From Bacteroidales bacterium (GTDB taxonomy: Bacteria > Bacteroidota > Bacteroidia > Bacteroidales > P3), in assembly GCA_024400495.1 (NCBI GenBank), contig JAKSMR010000001.1, positions 124,001-188,000 of the forward strand: a DNA stretch of 64,000 nucleotides, in the 5' to 3' direction. Made by a program: the position numbers and the translations under genes. A model generated the notes under the pieces. The model was not told where the DNA came from, searched no databases, and worked only from the letters and a program-made list of their open reading frames with translations. Position 1 is the first letter of the stretch. The number at the start of each line of letters is the position of its first letter. This document shows, piece after piece, positions 9,087-16,579 of this stretch.

Positions 9087-9551
9087 TTACTGCTGAGGCA
9101 CCACGCAGCAGAGGTGCAGCTCCTCGTCGGTGTCGTTCACGATAGTGTGGCCGTGGCCCTTGGGGCAGTAGTGCACCTGGCCCTCGTGGATAGGCATCTC
9201 CTCGCCGTCGAAGACGATCTTGCCGTTGCCCTTCAGCACCATGATGATCTCGCTGTCGGTCTCGTGGGAGTGCTGTCCCACGCTCGAGTGGGGAGTCATG
9301 CGCACGCGCATCACCTTGTTGAGGTCATCCTTGAAGATGCGGAACGCCACGTCGCCCTCGCCACCTTTGAAAGCATTCTGCACGTCCTCCTCCATAGAGT
9401 CGAAGTCGACGATGCCGATGGTGGAGATGGTCATCTGCTGCTCGGCAGACTGGGCAGGCTCGCCGGCAGGCTCGGCGGTACCGTTGTTGCATCCCGTGGT
9501 CATGACAGCTGCCACCAGCAGGGCAGCGAGAAGATGGATGTTCTTTTTCAT
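9087..9551 (-). CDS. cupin-domain lipoprotein
   Basis: A 154-residue predicted lipoprotein with lipobox AAVMTTGC, so the mature N-terminal Cys is near residue 21. The C-terminal half is a small cupin barrel: GQHSHETDSEIIMVLKGNGK (two His and one Glu of metal motif 1) and HEGQVHYCPKGHGHTIVND (metal motif 2). Cupins of this kind bind a metal and often a small sugar or acid; the ligand cannot be told. The middle segment is acidic and of unknown role. It reads towards the SUMF1-like gene across a 328-bp gap and is probably a separate transcript. Confidence 0.85.
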   Translation of the reverse strand: MKKNIHLLAALLVAAVMTTGCNNGTAEPAGEPAQSAEQQMTISTIGIVDFDSMEEDVQNAFKGGEGDVAFRIFKDDLNKVMRVRMTPHSSVGQHSHETDSEIIMVLKGNGKIVFDGEEMPIHEGQVHYCPKGHGHTIVNDTDEELHLCCVVPQQ

Positions 9552-10213
9552 GGTTTGTCAGTATTATAAATTGGTTTTTGAATTTGTTAGACTTTAGTGT
9601 GGCTGTTCTCCGGCCTATCAAAGGTTTTGAAGATTTACCAGATCTTCTTTATCTCAATCTGGTTATTAGAGGTTACCTTAATTTAAATGTTCTATTTGAT
9701 GCTTCGGGTCTTTTGTGTTCAACAATATATCCTGGTTTTCTGTTCAAACTGAAGGGTTTGCGACAAGGACGGACAACCTATGCTGTATATTCTGAGTTTG
9801 CAAAAATACGATTTTTTTCTCATATGGTGACTTCTAAAAATTGCTTTCCTAAGATTTTAAGGTTAGGTGACCTCTAATAATTAGATTGAGATGGATTGCT
9901 GCTTATTTTTGAGCGATTCTGAGAGGAAGCGCGCAGGTGCACGGAAAAGTGAAAAGTCGCTTGCAAACGGAAATTACCCGATTACCCGATTACTCTACCT
10001 ACACCTGCCGAAGGTTAATCTTGCTCGGGAATGAGAAGAAAATAGAAACAAGCGACCTTTCGCTTGAAAAAGTCGCTTGCAAATGTAGTTAACAAGTTAA
10101 CAATTCCCCTATAGTTGAGCCTCCGATAGCACCCGCTGAAACAAAGCAGACGATTTTTCTTCTCGCTTCGCGGAACGTAAATTACCGGTAATTGCCCGTG
10201 AATTTAATCATAA
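9552..10213. other. gene-free accessory region with element-end remnants
   Basis: No gene is supported here. On the minus strand a TATTTTTG box lies at 9801-9808, possibly a promoter for the cupin gene with a long leader. Three sequences resemble the termini of the nearby inverted-repeat element: 9666-9677 (TTAGAGGTTACC), 9826-9842 and 9866-9883. A 9-bp tandem ATTACCCG-type repeat lies near 9973-9995. An 8-bp inverted repeat with two alternative pairings (CAAGCGAC with GTCGCTTG) lies near 10049-10080. CAGACGATTTTT at about 10148 is shared with the core of element A. Confidence 0.5.
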
Positions 10214-10404
10214 GGTAACCTCTAAAAATTCAGTTTCAGACGATTTTTGATTATGGGCGAGCAGGTTTCTTCTTTGAACGAAGGCGCAATGCGGTGCATT
10301 GTAACTGAGTGAAAAGAAGAAAGATGCCGTTCAGAATCGAAAAGCGTGAAAAAGTAATATTTTTTAATATCCTTTATCATTACGTTGAATTTTTAGAGGT
10401 TACC
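10214..10404 (+). mobile_element. non-autonomous inverted-repeat element, copy A (191 bp)
   Basis: Both ends carry the same perfect 19-bp terminal inverted repeat, GGTAACCTCTAAAAATTCA, facing inward. ATAA lies immediately outside both ends (10210-10213 and 10405-10408), a plausible 4-bp target-site duplication. No transposase or other coding potential fits in 191 bp, so this is a MITE-like element moved in trans if mobile. A longer inverted copy lies at 12313-12711. The insertion family is not assigned. Confidence 0.85.
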
Positions 10405-10433
10405 ATAAATTGATTATCGGTATGTTGCAAAAA

Positions 10434-10465
10434 AAAAGGCGACTGTTTTTCACAAATCGCCTTTT
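10434..10465 (-). terminator. rho-independent terminator of the BspA-like gene
   Basis: A 9-bp stem (AAAAGGCGA at 10434-10442 with TCGCCTTTT at 10457-10465) just after the end of the minus-strand gene. On the minus strand it is followed by a run of T. T-rich sequence also follows on the plus side. Confidence 0.85.
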
Positions 10466-10493
10466 CTTTTATTCTCGGGAAGTAGATATCGCC

Positions 10494-12056
10494 TTACTTC
10501 ACCACCACCTTGCGGGCGGGGTCGTTGCCCACCTGGACCATATATACGCCGCCGTAAGGCATACGGTATCGCTTGCCGTCTGAGGCCTTCTCGCGTACGA
10601 TCAGGCGGCCCTGAATGTCATAGACGGAGAGCATCTGTCCTTCGGCACCGCCGAGGATGATATTGTTGTCGACCACATTGATGAGAATAGTCTGATCGAC
10701 GTCGTCGATACCATTCCAGTCAACGGGAACAAAGATCGCGGTGAGTGTCATGTCTGAAAATGCGGCGAAAGTATAGGGATTGTAGGTGCTTTCGTTGTCC
10801 CACTTAGAGAATCTGTATCCGGAATAAGCTGTGGCTGTAGCCTCCACCATCTCGCCATAGGCGAAATATCCTGTTCCGGTCACCTGGCCTCTGGCGATGT
10901 CGTTAGCAACAATAGTGACATGAAAGGTATCTACAGCGAAGGTTGCACCGAACGTGGTGTCGGACAAGATAACAATCTGACGGACGGTGTCGTTATCCCC
11001 ATCGTTCCAGCATACCAGATGATGGTGCTCTGCGGGCGTTGCTCTGATGGTTACCGTTGTTCCGTATTCATAACTACCACCTCCCGAGACAGAGCCCTGT
11101 TCTGCATCATTGGCATAGAGTGTTAACGTGCAGGCGTTATGAACAAAGAACGCCGTCAGAGCGGTGTCGCTGTCAACAGTCAGCGAGTAGGGGTTGTCGG
11201 TCACCCCATTGCTCCAATGGTCAAAGTGATAGCCTGTGGCCGGAACGGCGCTGATTGCAGCCTGGGAGGTGCAGGTGGGCTGTGTCAGCACAGAGACGGA
11301 ACCCATTGTGGAATCGTTGCTTGTTGCGCTGAAAGTAAACCCTAGGACTTCGTTAAAGTTACTGAAATCGCTCCAACCGGACATATAGCTCGCCATACTT
11401 CCACACGGAATATTGACAGGGATTTGCGTGTTTACGTTGTAGAAAGCCCCATAACCCAGAGAGGGCGCTGTCGGGGCAAGGGAAGTTATTTCCGTGAGGC
11501 CGATGCAACCTTCGAAAGCACAGTTTCCGATGGTGGTCACCGAATTGGGGATGGTGACGCTGGTGAGGCCGCTGCAATTCCGGAAAGCATGATTTCCAAT
11601 GGATGTCACCGAATTGGGGATGGTGACGCTGGTGAGGCTGCTGCAGCCATAGAAAGCCCACTCGCCGATGGAGGTCACCGAATTGCCGATGATGACGCTG
11701 GTGAGGCCGACGCAATCTGAGAAAGCAAAATTGCCGATGGTGGTCACCGAATTGCCGATGGTGACGCTGGTGAGGCTGCTGCAATACTCGAAAGCAGAAT
11801 TTCCGATGGAGGTCACCGAATAGGTGGTGCCATTGTAGGTGACGGTAGATGGGATCTCTAACGCACCGGTAAGATTGGAGTATGTCGGAGAACTTGACGA
11901 ATATGATTGGTTTTGACGGGTTACCTCCGCATTTCCGCTAACAATGTTGTAGCACAGCGTATGCCCGCTGGGGGATACGGCGCTGAAGTCGTAGGCCCAC
12001 AGGTTGGAGAGGTCTATCGCCATTAGGGCCAACAATAAAAGTAGTTTTTTCTTCAT
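10494..12056 (-). CDS. BspA-like leucine-rich repeat surface protein with T9SS-type C-terminus
   Basis: A secreted protein of 520 residues. Starting at 12056 gives a signal peptide (MKKKLLLLLALMAIDLSNLWA). Residues about 80-190 hold five BspA/LRR_5 repeats of 23 residues built on SVTSIGNxAFxxCxxLTSVTI. Residues about 235-440 hold three InlB-type repeats (GYHFDHWSNG, HHHLVCWNDG, GYRFSKWDNE). The last 70 residues (LSVYDIQGRLIV, GGVYMVQVGN) resemble a type A sorting domain of the type IX secretion system, pointing to export and surface attachment. BspA-like proteins commonly bind host or partner cells. The gene lies between two inverted copies of a MITE-like element. Confidence 0.88.
   Translation of the reverse strand: MKKKLLLLLALMAIDLSNLWAYDFSAVSPSGHTLCYNIVSGNAEVTRQNQSYSSSSPTYSNLTGALEIPSTVTYNGTTYSVTSIGNSAFEYCSSLTSVTIGNSVTTIGNFAFSDCVGLTSVIIGNSVTSIGEWAFYGCSSLTSVTIPNSVTSIGNHAFRNCSGLTSVTIPNSVTTIGNCAFEGCIGLTEITSLAPTAPSLGYGAFYNVNTQIPVNIPCGSMASYMSGWSDFSNFNEVLGFTFSATSNDSTMGSVSVLTQPTCTSQAAISAVPATGYHFDHWSNGVTDNPYSLTVDSDTALTAFFVHNACTLTLYANDAEQGSVSGGGSYEYGTTVTIRATPAEHHHLVCWNDGDNDTVRQIVILSDTTFGATFAVDTFHVTIVANDIARGQVTGTGYFAYGEMVEATATAYSGYRFSKWDNESTYNPYTFAAFSDMTLTAIFVPVDWNGIDDVDQTILINVVDNNIILGGAEGQMLSVYDIQGRLIVREKASDGKRYRMPYGGVYMVQVGNDPARKVVVK
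11506..11828 (-). repeat. 69-bp tandem coding repeat (five LRR units)
   Basis: Five near-identical 69-bp units within the BspA-like gene, each encoding one 23-residue leucine-rich repeat. The phrase GTCACCGAATT recurs on the plus strand every 69 bp (about 11538, 11607, 11676, 11745 and a variant at 11814). Such identity favours repeat-number change by slippage or recombination. Confidence 0.85.
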
Positions 12057-12312
12057 GGTCTGTCTGTTTTTTTTGCCCGAATCCACTCGGAAACGGTGGT
12101 GCAAAGATACAATCTTTTTTTTGAATGGAGAGAAAAAAAGACAGCCGTGCGGAACAAGACAAACAGCTGAGCTTATAAGAAAACACACGGGAGGCTATCC
12201 CCAGCGAGCGGAAAGCGTATCCTCTTCGGCGCAGTAGCATATCACTAGCATATCAAATTTGATATGCTACCCTATGCAAAATGATATGCTGGTGATATGC
12301 TACGTATATACT
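12057..12312. other. upstream gap of the BspA-like gene
   Basis: Together with copy B of the element this forms a 663-bp non-coding stretch. The part from 12230 to 12310 repeats the phrase ATATCA/ATATGC several times (GCATATCACTAGCATATCAAATTTGATATGC), including a palindrome, GCATATCAAATTTGATATGC at about 12250-12269. Confidence 0.6.
12102..12109 (-). promoter_or_regulatory. -7 promoter box of the BspA-like gene
   Basis: The minus strand reads TATCTTTG, matching TAnnTTTG, about 46 bp upstream of the ATG at 12056. No clear -33 TTTG is seen at the right spacing. Confidence 0.55.
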
Positions 12313-12410
12313 GGTAACCTCTAAAATTCAACGTAATGATAAAGGATATTAAAAAACATTACTTTTTCACGCTTTTAGATTCTGAACGGCATCTTTCTCC
12401 TTTTCACTCA

Positions 12411-12482
12411 GTTTTGAAGATACAAGACGTTGCTTGGGTTCGGAAAAGCCTGCAAGCAGTCTTTTCTCTCACTTTGCGCAAC
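12411..12482. repeat. hairpin cassette 3 of element B
   Basis: A 72-bp block absent from copy A. It is an imperfect palindrome: CGTTGC/GCGCAACG outer arms and AAAAGCCTGC/GCAGTCTTTT inner arms. It shares the TTGCTTGG..TCGGAA..CTCTC..CTTTGC layout with the other two cassettes. Confidence 0.8.
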
Positions 12483-12498
12483 GTTACAATGCACCGCA

Positions 12499-12567
12499 TT
12501 AGTTTCTCTGACACTGCCGCATCTCGGCAAAGCAAGCGAGCTTGCTCTGCTCTCGATTTTTGCAGTG
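12499..12567. repeat. hairpin cassette 2 of element B
   Basis: A 69-bp block absent from copy A. Outer arms CACTGC/GCAGTG and inner arms GCAAGC/GCTTGC pair. It is related to the flanking cassettes through ATCTCGGCAAAGCAAGC and CTCTGCTCTCG. Confidence 0.8.
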
Positions 12568-12596
12568 TTGCGCCTTCGTTCAAAGAAGAAACCTGC

Positions 12597-12664
12597 TGAC
12601 TTCGTCTACGTTGCTTGGCCTCGGAATAGCAAATGTATTTGCTCTCCTCTCGGCTTTGCAACTC
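12597..12664. repeat. hairpin cassette 1 of element B
   Basis: A 68-bp block absent from copy A. Outer arms GTTGC (12610-12614) and GCAAC (12658-12662) pair, with the inner palindrome AGCAAATGTATTTGCT. It is related to the other two cassettes. Confidence 0.8.
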
Positions 12665-12719
12665 TCGCCCATAATCAAAAATCGTCTGAAACTGAATTTT
12701 TAGAGGTTACCATTAGGAT

Positions 12720-13415
12720 ATGAGCCATTCTCTTTCAAAAAGCAGATACATCAGGGGCATGCAATGCGAAAAGGCAATGTATCTGGACACCTACCGCTCC
12801 GATCTTGCAAGAATCAGCCCCGAGACGCGTCAGAAATTTACAGCCGGACGACTCTTTGAGAAGATCTATAAAGACCAATACCCCAATGCGATAGACGTGA
12901 GCGAGCAGCTACGTTGGCGATTTGGAGAATATGCCCGATACACACAACAACTGCTCGAGAGGCCAGGAGAGATCACCCTCTTCGAGGCTGGTTTCAAATA
13001 TGACGGCGTGCTCGTCCTTACTGACGTCCTCCATCGCTCGGAAGATGGAAAGATCGACATCTTCGAGGTGAAGAACGTCGGGGAGGTGAACCCTACAATA
13101 CGCAACGATGTATTCGTTCAATATTATGTCGTAAGCCATTGTCTCCCAGCGATCAACTCCTTCAACGTGATCTACCGACCTATTGACTTCGCACCTGAGA
13201 GCGAGAACCCTTGCTTTGCCAAAGAGGCCCTGATCGACGAAGCCCGAGAGAAGGTGGCGGAGGTGGCAGCACGTGTGGCTCGTTTCAAGGAGGTCCTGCA
13301 AGGAGGTGAACCCACCATCGCCATGGGCGAGCATTGCAACAAACCCTACGAATGCCCGTTCCAGCAATACTGCTCCCAGAACATGGACGCCCAACTCTCA
13401 CTCTCAGGACTTTGA
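12720..13415 (+). CDS. stand-alone Cas4-like PD-(D/E)XK nuclease-domain protein
   Basis: A 231-residue protein resembling the N-terminal, Cas4-like part of DUF2779 proteins. It begins SLSKSRYIRGMQCEK with Cys16. The restriction-fold core is visible as Asp95 (FKYDG), Glu116-Val-Lys118 (IFEVKN) and Gln134 (VQYYVV). The C-terminus has Cys206, Cys212 and Cys218 (HCNKPYECPFQQYC). Cys16 plus this cluster matches the 4Fe-4S arrangement of Cas4 and AddB. DUF2779 proteins are usually much longer, with a second nuclease-like half that is absent here. No cas genes are near. The ATG lies 8 bp after the end of element B, so the promoter region may have been replaced by it. aroB follows 89 bp on. Confidence 0.75.
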   Translation: MSHSLSKSRYIRGMQCEKAMYLDTYRSDLARISPETRQKFTAGRLFEKIYKDQYPNAIDVSEQLRWRFGEYARYTQQLLERPGEITLFEAGFKYDGVLVLTDVLHRSEDGKIDIFEVKNVGEVNPTIRNDVFVQYYVVSHCLPAINSFNVIYRPIDFAPESENPCFAKEALIDEAREKVAEVAARVARFKEVLQGGEPTIAMGEHCNKPYECPFQQYCSQNMDAQLSLSGL

Positions 13416-13433
13416 GCAGCCAGTAAAACTTAG

Positions 13434-13454
13434 GGTGACCTCTAAAAATTGGAG
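13434..13454 (+). repeat. solo element terminus upstream of aroB
   Basis: GGTGACCTCTAAAAATTGG matches the terminal repeat of the MITE-like elements except for G at position 4 and the last two bases. It lies in the 89-bp gap between the nuclease-domain gene and aroB, with no partner end seen. Confidence 0.6.
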
Positions 13455-13504
13455 AAACAAACAACATTAATGGGCAACCAACACAAGAAATAACAACACT
13501 GACT

Positions 13505-14551
13505 ATGAACCCTAGAATACTCTTCCCCAACCGCTACCCTGCTCTTGCATCACTCAACCGGATGCTCCGTGGTGCCAAATATAAGGATGCAAAGTTTTTC
13601 ATCCTCCTCGACGAAAACACCTATAACAACTGTATCCCGCTGCTGATCTCCCGCATGCCTGTGTTGGAACAGTCTGAATTTATGGAGGTTCCCGTAGGAG
13701 AGGAGGCAAAAAGTATAGAGATCGCGTCGCAGCTCTGGGGCGCGCTTCTTGAGAGCGGCGCCGACAGAAACAGCGTGATCATCAACCTTGGAGGCGGAAA
13801 CGTGAGCGACATCGGAGGATTCGTGGCTTCGGCATTCAAACGCGGCATCCGTTACATCAATGTCCCCACCTCGCTTGTGGGAATGATCGATGCTGCCATC
13901 GGCGGGAAGACAGCGGTGAACTTCGAGGGCATGAAGAACCAGATCGGTTTCTTCCATCAGCCCGACGCAATCTGCATAGAACCAGACTTTTTAGACACCC
14001 TTCCTGGCGAAGAGCTTACCTGCGGGATATGCGAGATGCTGAAGACTTTCGCCATCGCCAACCCCGAGATGTATGCCATCCTGAGCAACCAGATCGCCAC
14101 CGGCAATGTCGCACTCTCCGACGAGTTCATCAAGGAGTGTGTGATGATCAAAGAGGGCGTTGTGAAACAAGATCCTGAAGAGAAAGGACTCCGAAAGATC
14201 CTCAACCTCGGCCACACCTTCGGCCACGCCATCGAGTCCTACAGCAATATCCCTCACGGAAAGGCTGTCGCTTTAGGAATGTGGTGCAGCTTCTATCTCT
14301 CCGTCAACAAATTAGGGTTGGACAAGAAGGTGTTGGAAGACTATGGGAGGCTCCTACCCTCTCTGGTGAAGCCTGTACGCTACAACCTCAAAGACACAGA
14401 GACGATCCTCCAGCTCATGCGACAGGATAAGAAGAACGCCGACGGACTGATTCTATGTGTGTTACTCCAAGAGATCGGCGTCCCCGTTATTGATGTCGCC
14501 ATCGATGAGAACGAAATCCGCGACACCCTGTTGGCGCTCTCGAAATTGTAA
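13505..14551 (+). CDS. aroB: 3-dehydroquinate synthase
   Basis: A 348-residue enzyme of the shikimate pathway; it cyclises DAHP to 3-dehydroquinate using NAD+ and a divalent metal. Visible motifs are NLGGGNVSDIGGFVAS (NAD binding), GIRYINVPTSLVGMIDAAIGG followed by KTAVNFEGMKNQIG, and the metal-binding LNLGHTFGHAIES and HGKAVALGM. Start at the ATG encoding MNPRILFPNRYP. A U32-family gene begins 3 bp after its stop, so the two are co-transcribed. Length and motifs are complete. Confidence 0.97.
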   Translation: MNPRILFPNRYPALASLNRMLRGAKYKDAKFFILLDENTYNNCIPLLISRMPVLEQSEFMEVPVGEEAKSIEIASQLWGALLESGADRNSVIINLGGGNVSDIGGFVASAFKRGIRYINVPTSLVGMIDAAIGGKTAVNFEGMKNQIGFFHQPDAICIEPDFLDTLPGEELTCGICEMLKTFAIANPEMYAILSNQIATGNVALSDEFIKECVMIKEGVVKQDPEEKGLRKILNLGHTFGHAIESYSNIPHGKAVALGMWCSFYLSVNKLGLDKKVLEDYGRLLPSLVKPVRYNLKDTETILQLMRQDKKNADGLILCVLLQEIGVPVIDVAIDENEIRDTLLALSKL

Positions 14552-14554
14552 AAG

Positions 14555-16435
14555 ATGATGAAGAAGCTAGAACTGTTAGCACCTGCCAAAAATCTGGAGC
14601 AAGGCGTCGCCGCCATCAGCCATGGAGCCGATGCCGTATATATCGGAGCCCCGCTCTTCGGCGCCCGCGTGGCAGCAGGCAATAGCGTGAATGATATCGA
14701 AGAGCTGGTGAGATATGCCCATACCTATGGCGCTAGAGTCTACACTACTGTCAACACCATCCTCTTTGACAACGAGTTGGAAGATGCAGCAATACTGATC
14801 CGAGAACTATATAATGTGGGTGTCGATGCGCTGATCATCCAAGATATGGGCTTGTTGGAGCTGGATCTCCCTCCTATCGCCTTACATGCTAGCACACAGA
14901 CACATAACTACGACCCTCGCCGTATAGAGTTCTTTGAGAAGGTAGGATTCCAACGTGCTATCCTGGCCCGCGAGACTTCGATAGAACAGATACGCGAGAT
15001 CCATAGCCAGACACCCATCGAACTTGAAGCCTTCGTCCAAGGGGCCCTCTGTGTCTGCTATAGCGGACAATGCTATATGAGCCAGTATCTTAGCCAACGT
15101 AGCGGAAACAGAGGCTGCTGCGGACAACCCTGCCGTTCATACTACGACCTCTATGCTGGCGATTCGGAAGGGAGGGAGCTGCATCTGCTGCGTGAGAACG
15201 AGCACCTTCTCTCTCTCAAGGACTTCAACGCCAGCCAGCACCTGGCAGAGATGATCGATGCCGGCATCACTTCGTTCAAGATCGAAGGACGTCTGAAAGA
15301 CCTCTCCTATGTCAAGAACGTGACTGCATACTACCGCCAACTGCTTGATTCTATTATGGCTGAAAGAGAAGACTGCGAGGCACAATCCTTTGGACAGACC
15401 CAGTTTTTCTTCACTCCCGACTTGGAGAAGACCTACAACCGCGGCTTCACAGACTACTGCCTCACCTTCCCCTCACAAAACACCCAGAAGGGAAGAAAGA
15501 GGATGGCTTCCATCTCAACACAAAAGGCTATAGGCAAAGAGGTTGGAAAGATTGTAGCGTCGGATAACAAAGCCCTCAAGGTAAAGTCACAGGAACATTT
15601 TACCTCCGGCGACGGACTCTGTTTCCTCAACAGAAACAACCAGCTGGAGGGATTCCTCGTCAACCATGCCGAACCTCTTGGCGGTGGACTCTGGCGCATC
15701 GTCCCAAACAGAATGCCCGAGACCGTTCCTCCTCAAACGACCCTCTGCAGAAACAACGATTTCGCCTTTGAGAAACAGCTCCAAGGGAATACAGCAGAAC
15801 GGAAGATGGCTGTTTCCATGCAACTTACCGAGACAGAGACAGGGCTGGAGCTCACCATCGTCGACCGCTATGGGAACCGCGGCAACGCGGCTGTGGCTTG
15901 TGAGAAATCACCCGCAAGAGACATGGAGAAAGCAACGAGCCAGCTGATCAAGCAGCTGTCGAAGATGGGCGACACACCATTCTCGCTCGCACAACCACCC
16001 GAGGGAACCGACCTCCCCTATTTCTTCCCGGCTTCCATCATCAACGAGCTGCGCCGCCAGGCAACAGCCGACCTTATCGAGAGGATTATCCAAGCCAACC
16101 GGCCTCAAGATATTGTCACCGAGAAGAATAGCGAGCCCTACTTCGAGAAGGAACTGGACTATCGCGCTAATGTCGTAAACCAGCAGTCGGCTGCTTTCTA
16201 CCATCGACATGGCGTAGCGCATATCGAAGAAGGATTGGAGAAAACCCACGACTACGAAGGCAAGGCCCTGATGACCACCAAATACTGCATCCGATACGAG
16301 CTAGGAATGTGTCTGAAAAACGCTAATACCCAAGAACGTAGAGACCTGTTCCTGCGGAACAACAAGAACCTGTTCCACCTGGAATTCGACTGCGCGAGAT
16401 GCGAGATGCAGGTGCGTCTGGCAGGAAAGAAATAG
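14555..16435 (+). CDS. U32 family peptidase-like protein (RlhA/TrhP class)
   Basis: A 626-residue U32-family protein. The N-terminal barrel has LELLAPAKNLEQGVAAI, HGADAVYIGAP and the signature EAFVQGALCVCYSGQCYMSQ, followed by the cysteine set GNRGCCGQPCR. These cysteines are thought to bind an Fe-S cluster in TrhP and RlhA, which hydroxylate tRNA uridine-34 and 23S rRNA cytidine-2501. The long C-terminal extension of about 250 residues with another CARCEMQ motif resembles RlhA (YdcP) in layout more than the shorter TrhP. True peptidase activity is doubtful for this class. Alternative start at the second ATG (14558). Confidence 0.88.
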   Translation: MMKKLELLAPAKNLEQGVAAISHGADAVYIGAPLFGARVAAGNSVNDIEELVRYAHTYGARVYTTVNTILFDNELEDAAILIRELYNVGVDALIIQDMGLLELDLPPIALHASTQTHNYDPRRIEFFEKVGFQRAILARETSIEQIREIHSQTPIELEAFVQGALCVCYSGQCYMSQYLSQRSGNRGCCGQPCRSYYDLYAGDSEGRELHLLRENEHLLSLKDFNASQHLAEMIDAGITSFKIEGRLKDLSYVKNVTAYYRQLLDSIMAEREDCEAQSFGQTQFFFTPDLEKTYNRGFTDYCLTFPSQNTQKGRKRMASISTQKAIGKEVGKIVASDNKALKVKSQEHFTSGDGLCFLNRNNQLEGFLVNHAEPLGGGLWRIVPNRMPETVPPQTTLCRNNDFAFEKQLQGNTAERKMAVSMQLTETETGLELTIVDRYGNRGNAAVACEKSPARDMEKATSQLIKQLSKMGDTPFSLAQPPEGTDLPYFFPASIINELRRQATADLIERIIQANRPQDIVTEKNSEPYFEKELDYRANVVNQQSAAFYHRHGVAHIEEGLEKTHDYEGKALMTTKYCIRYELGMCLKNANTQERRDLFLRNNKNLFHLEFDCARCEMQVRLAGKK

Positions 16436-16509
16436 CTTTCAAGATGCCCAACGGATTATGCTTCTCTCCTATATGCCATACTCCAGCCTCGCAAATTCAC
16501 GACATTAAG

Positions 16510-16531
16510 GCGATCCTAGTGCGACGCTAGC
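16510..16531 (+). repeat. 11-bp tandem repeat, two units
   Basis: GCGATCCTAGT and GCGACGCTAGC in tandem in the 144-bp gap between convergent genes. Same 11-bp unit as at 20192, 50031, 53570 and 58092. Confidence 0.6.
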
Positions 16532-16579
16532 GCGCATAACTAAGCACACACAGCTATTTGAAAAACACAAAAACGAGAC

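Larger units (their letters stand above)
12313..12711 (-). mobile_element. non-autonomous inverted-repeat element, copy B (399 bp, three extra hairpin cassettes)
   Basis: Same core as copy A but in reverse orientation. Outer ends are GGTAACCTCTAAAATTCA (one A shorter) and the full 19-bp repeat. Relative to A it carries three extra blocks: 12411-12482 (72 bp), 12499-12567 (69 bp) and 12597-12664 (68 bp). The rest aligns to A with a handful of substitutions, and 191 - 1 + 209 equals 399. No target duplication is visible (TACT on the left, ATTA on the right). The right end lies 8 bp before the ATG of the next gene. Confidence 0.85.

Noticed and set aside
9578-9877. 99-residue plus-strand open frame in the accessory gap
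   Set aside because: It overlaps element-terminus remnants and an opposite-strand promoter box, and its composition has no family-like motif.
12404-12661. 85-residue minus-strand open frame running through the three cassettes of element B
   Set aside because: It is open only because the palindromic cassettes lack stops in that frame; the homologous core in copy A is not organised as a gene, and the sequence has no domain features.
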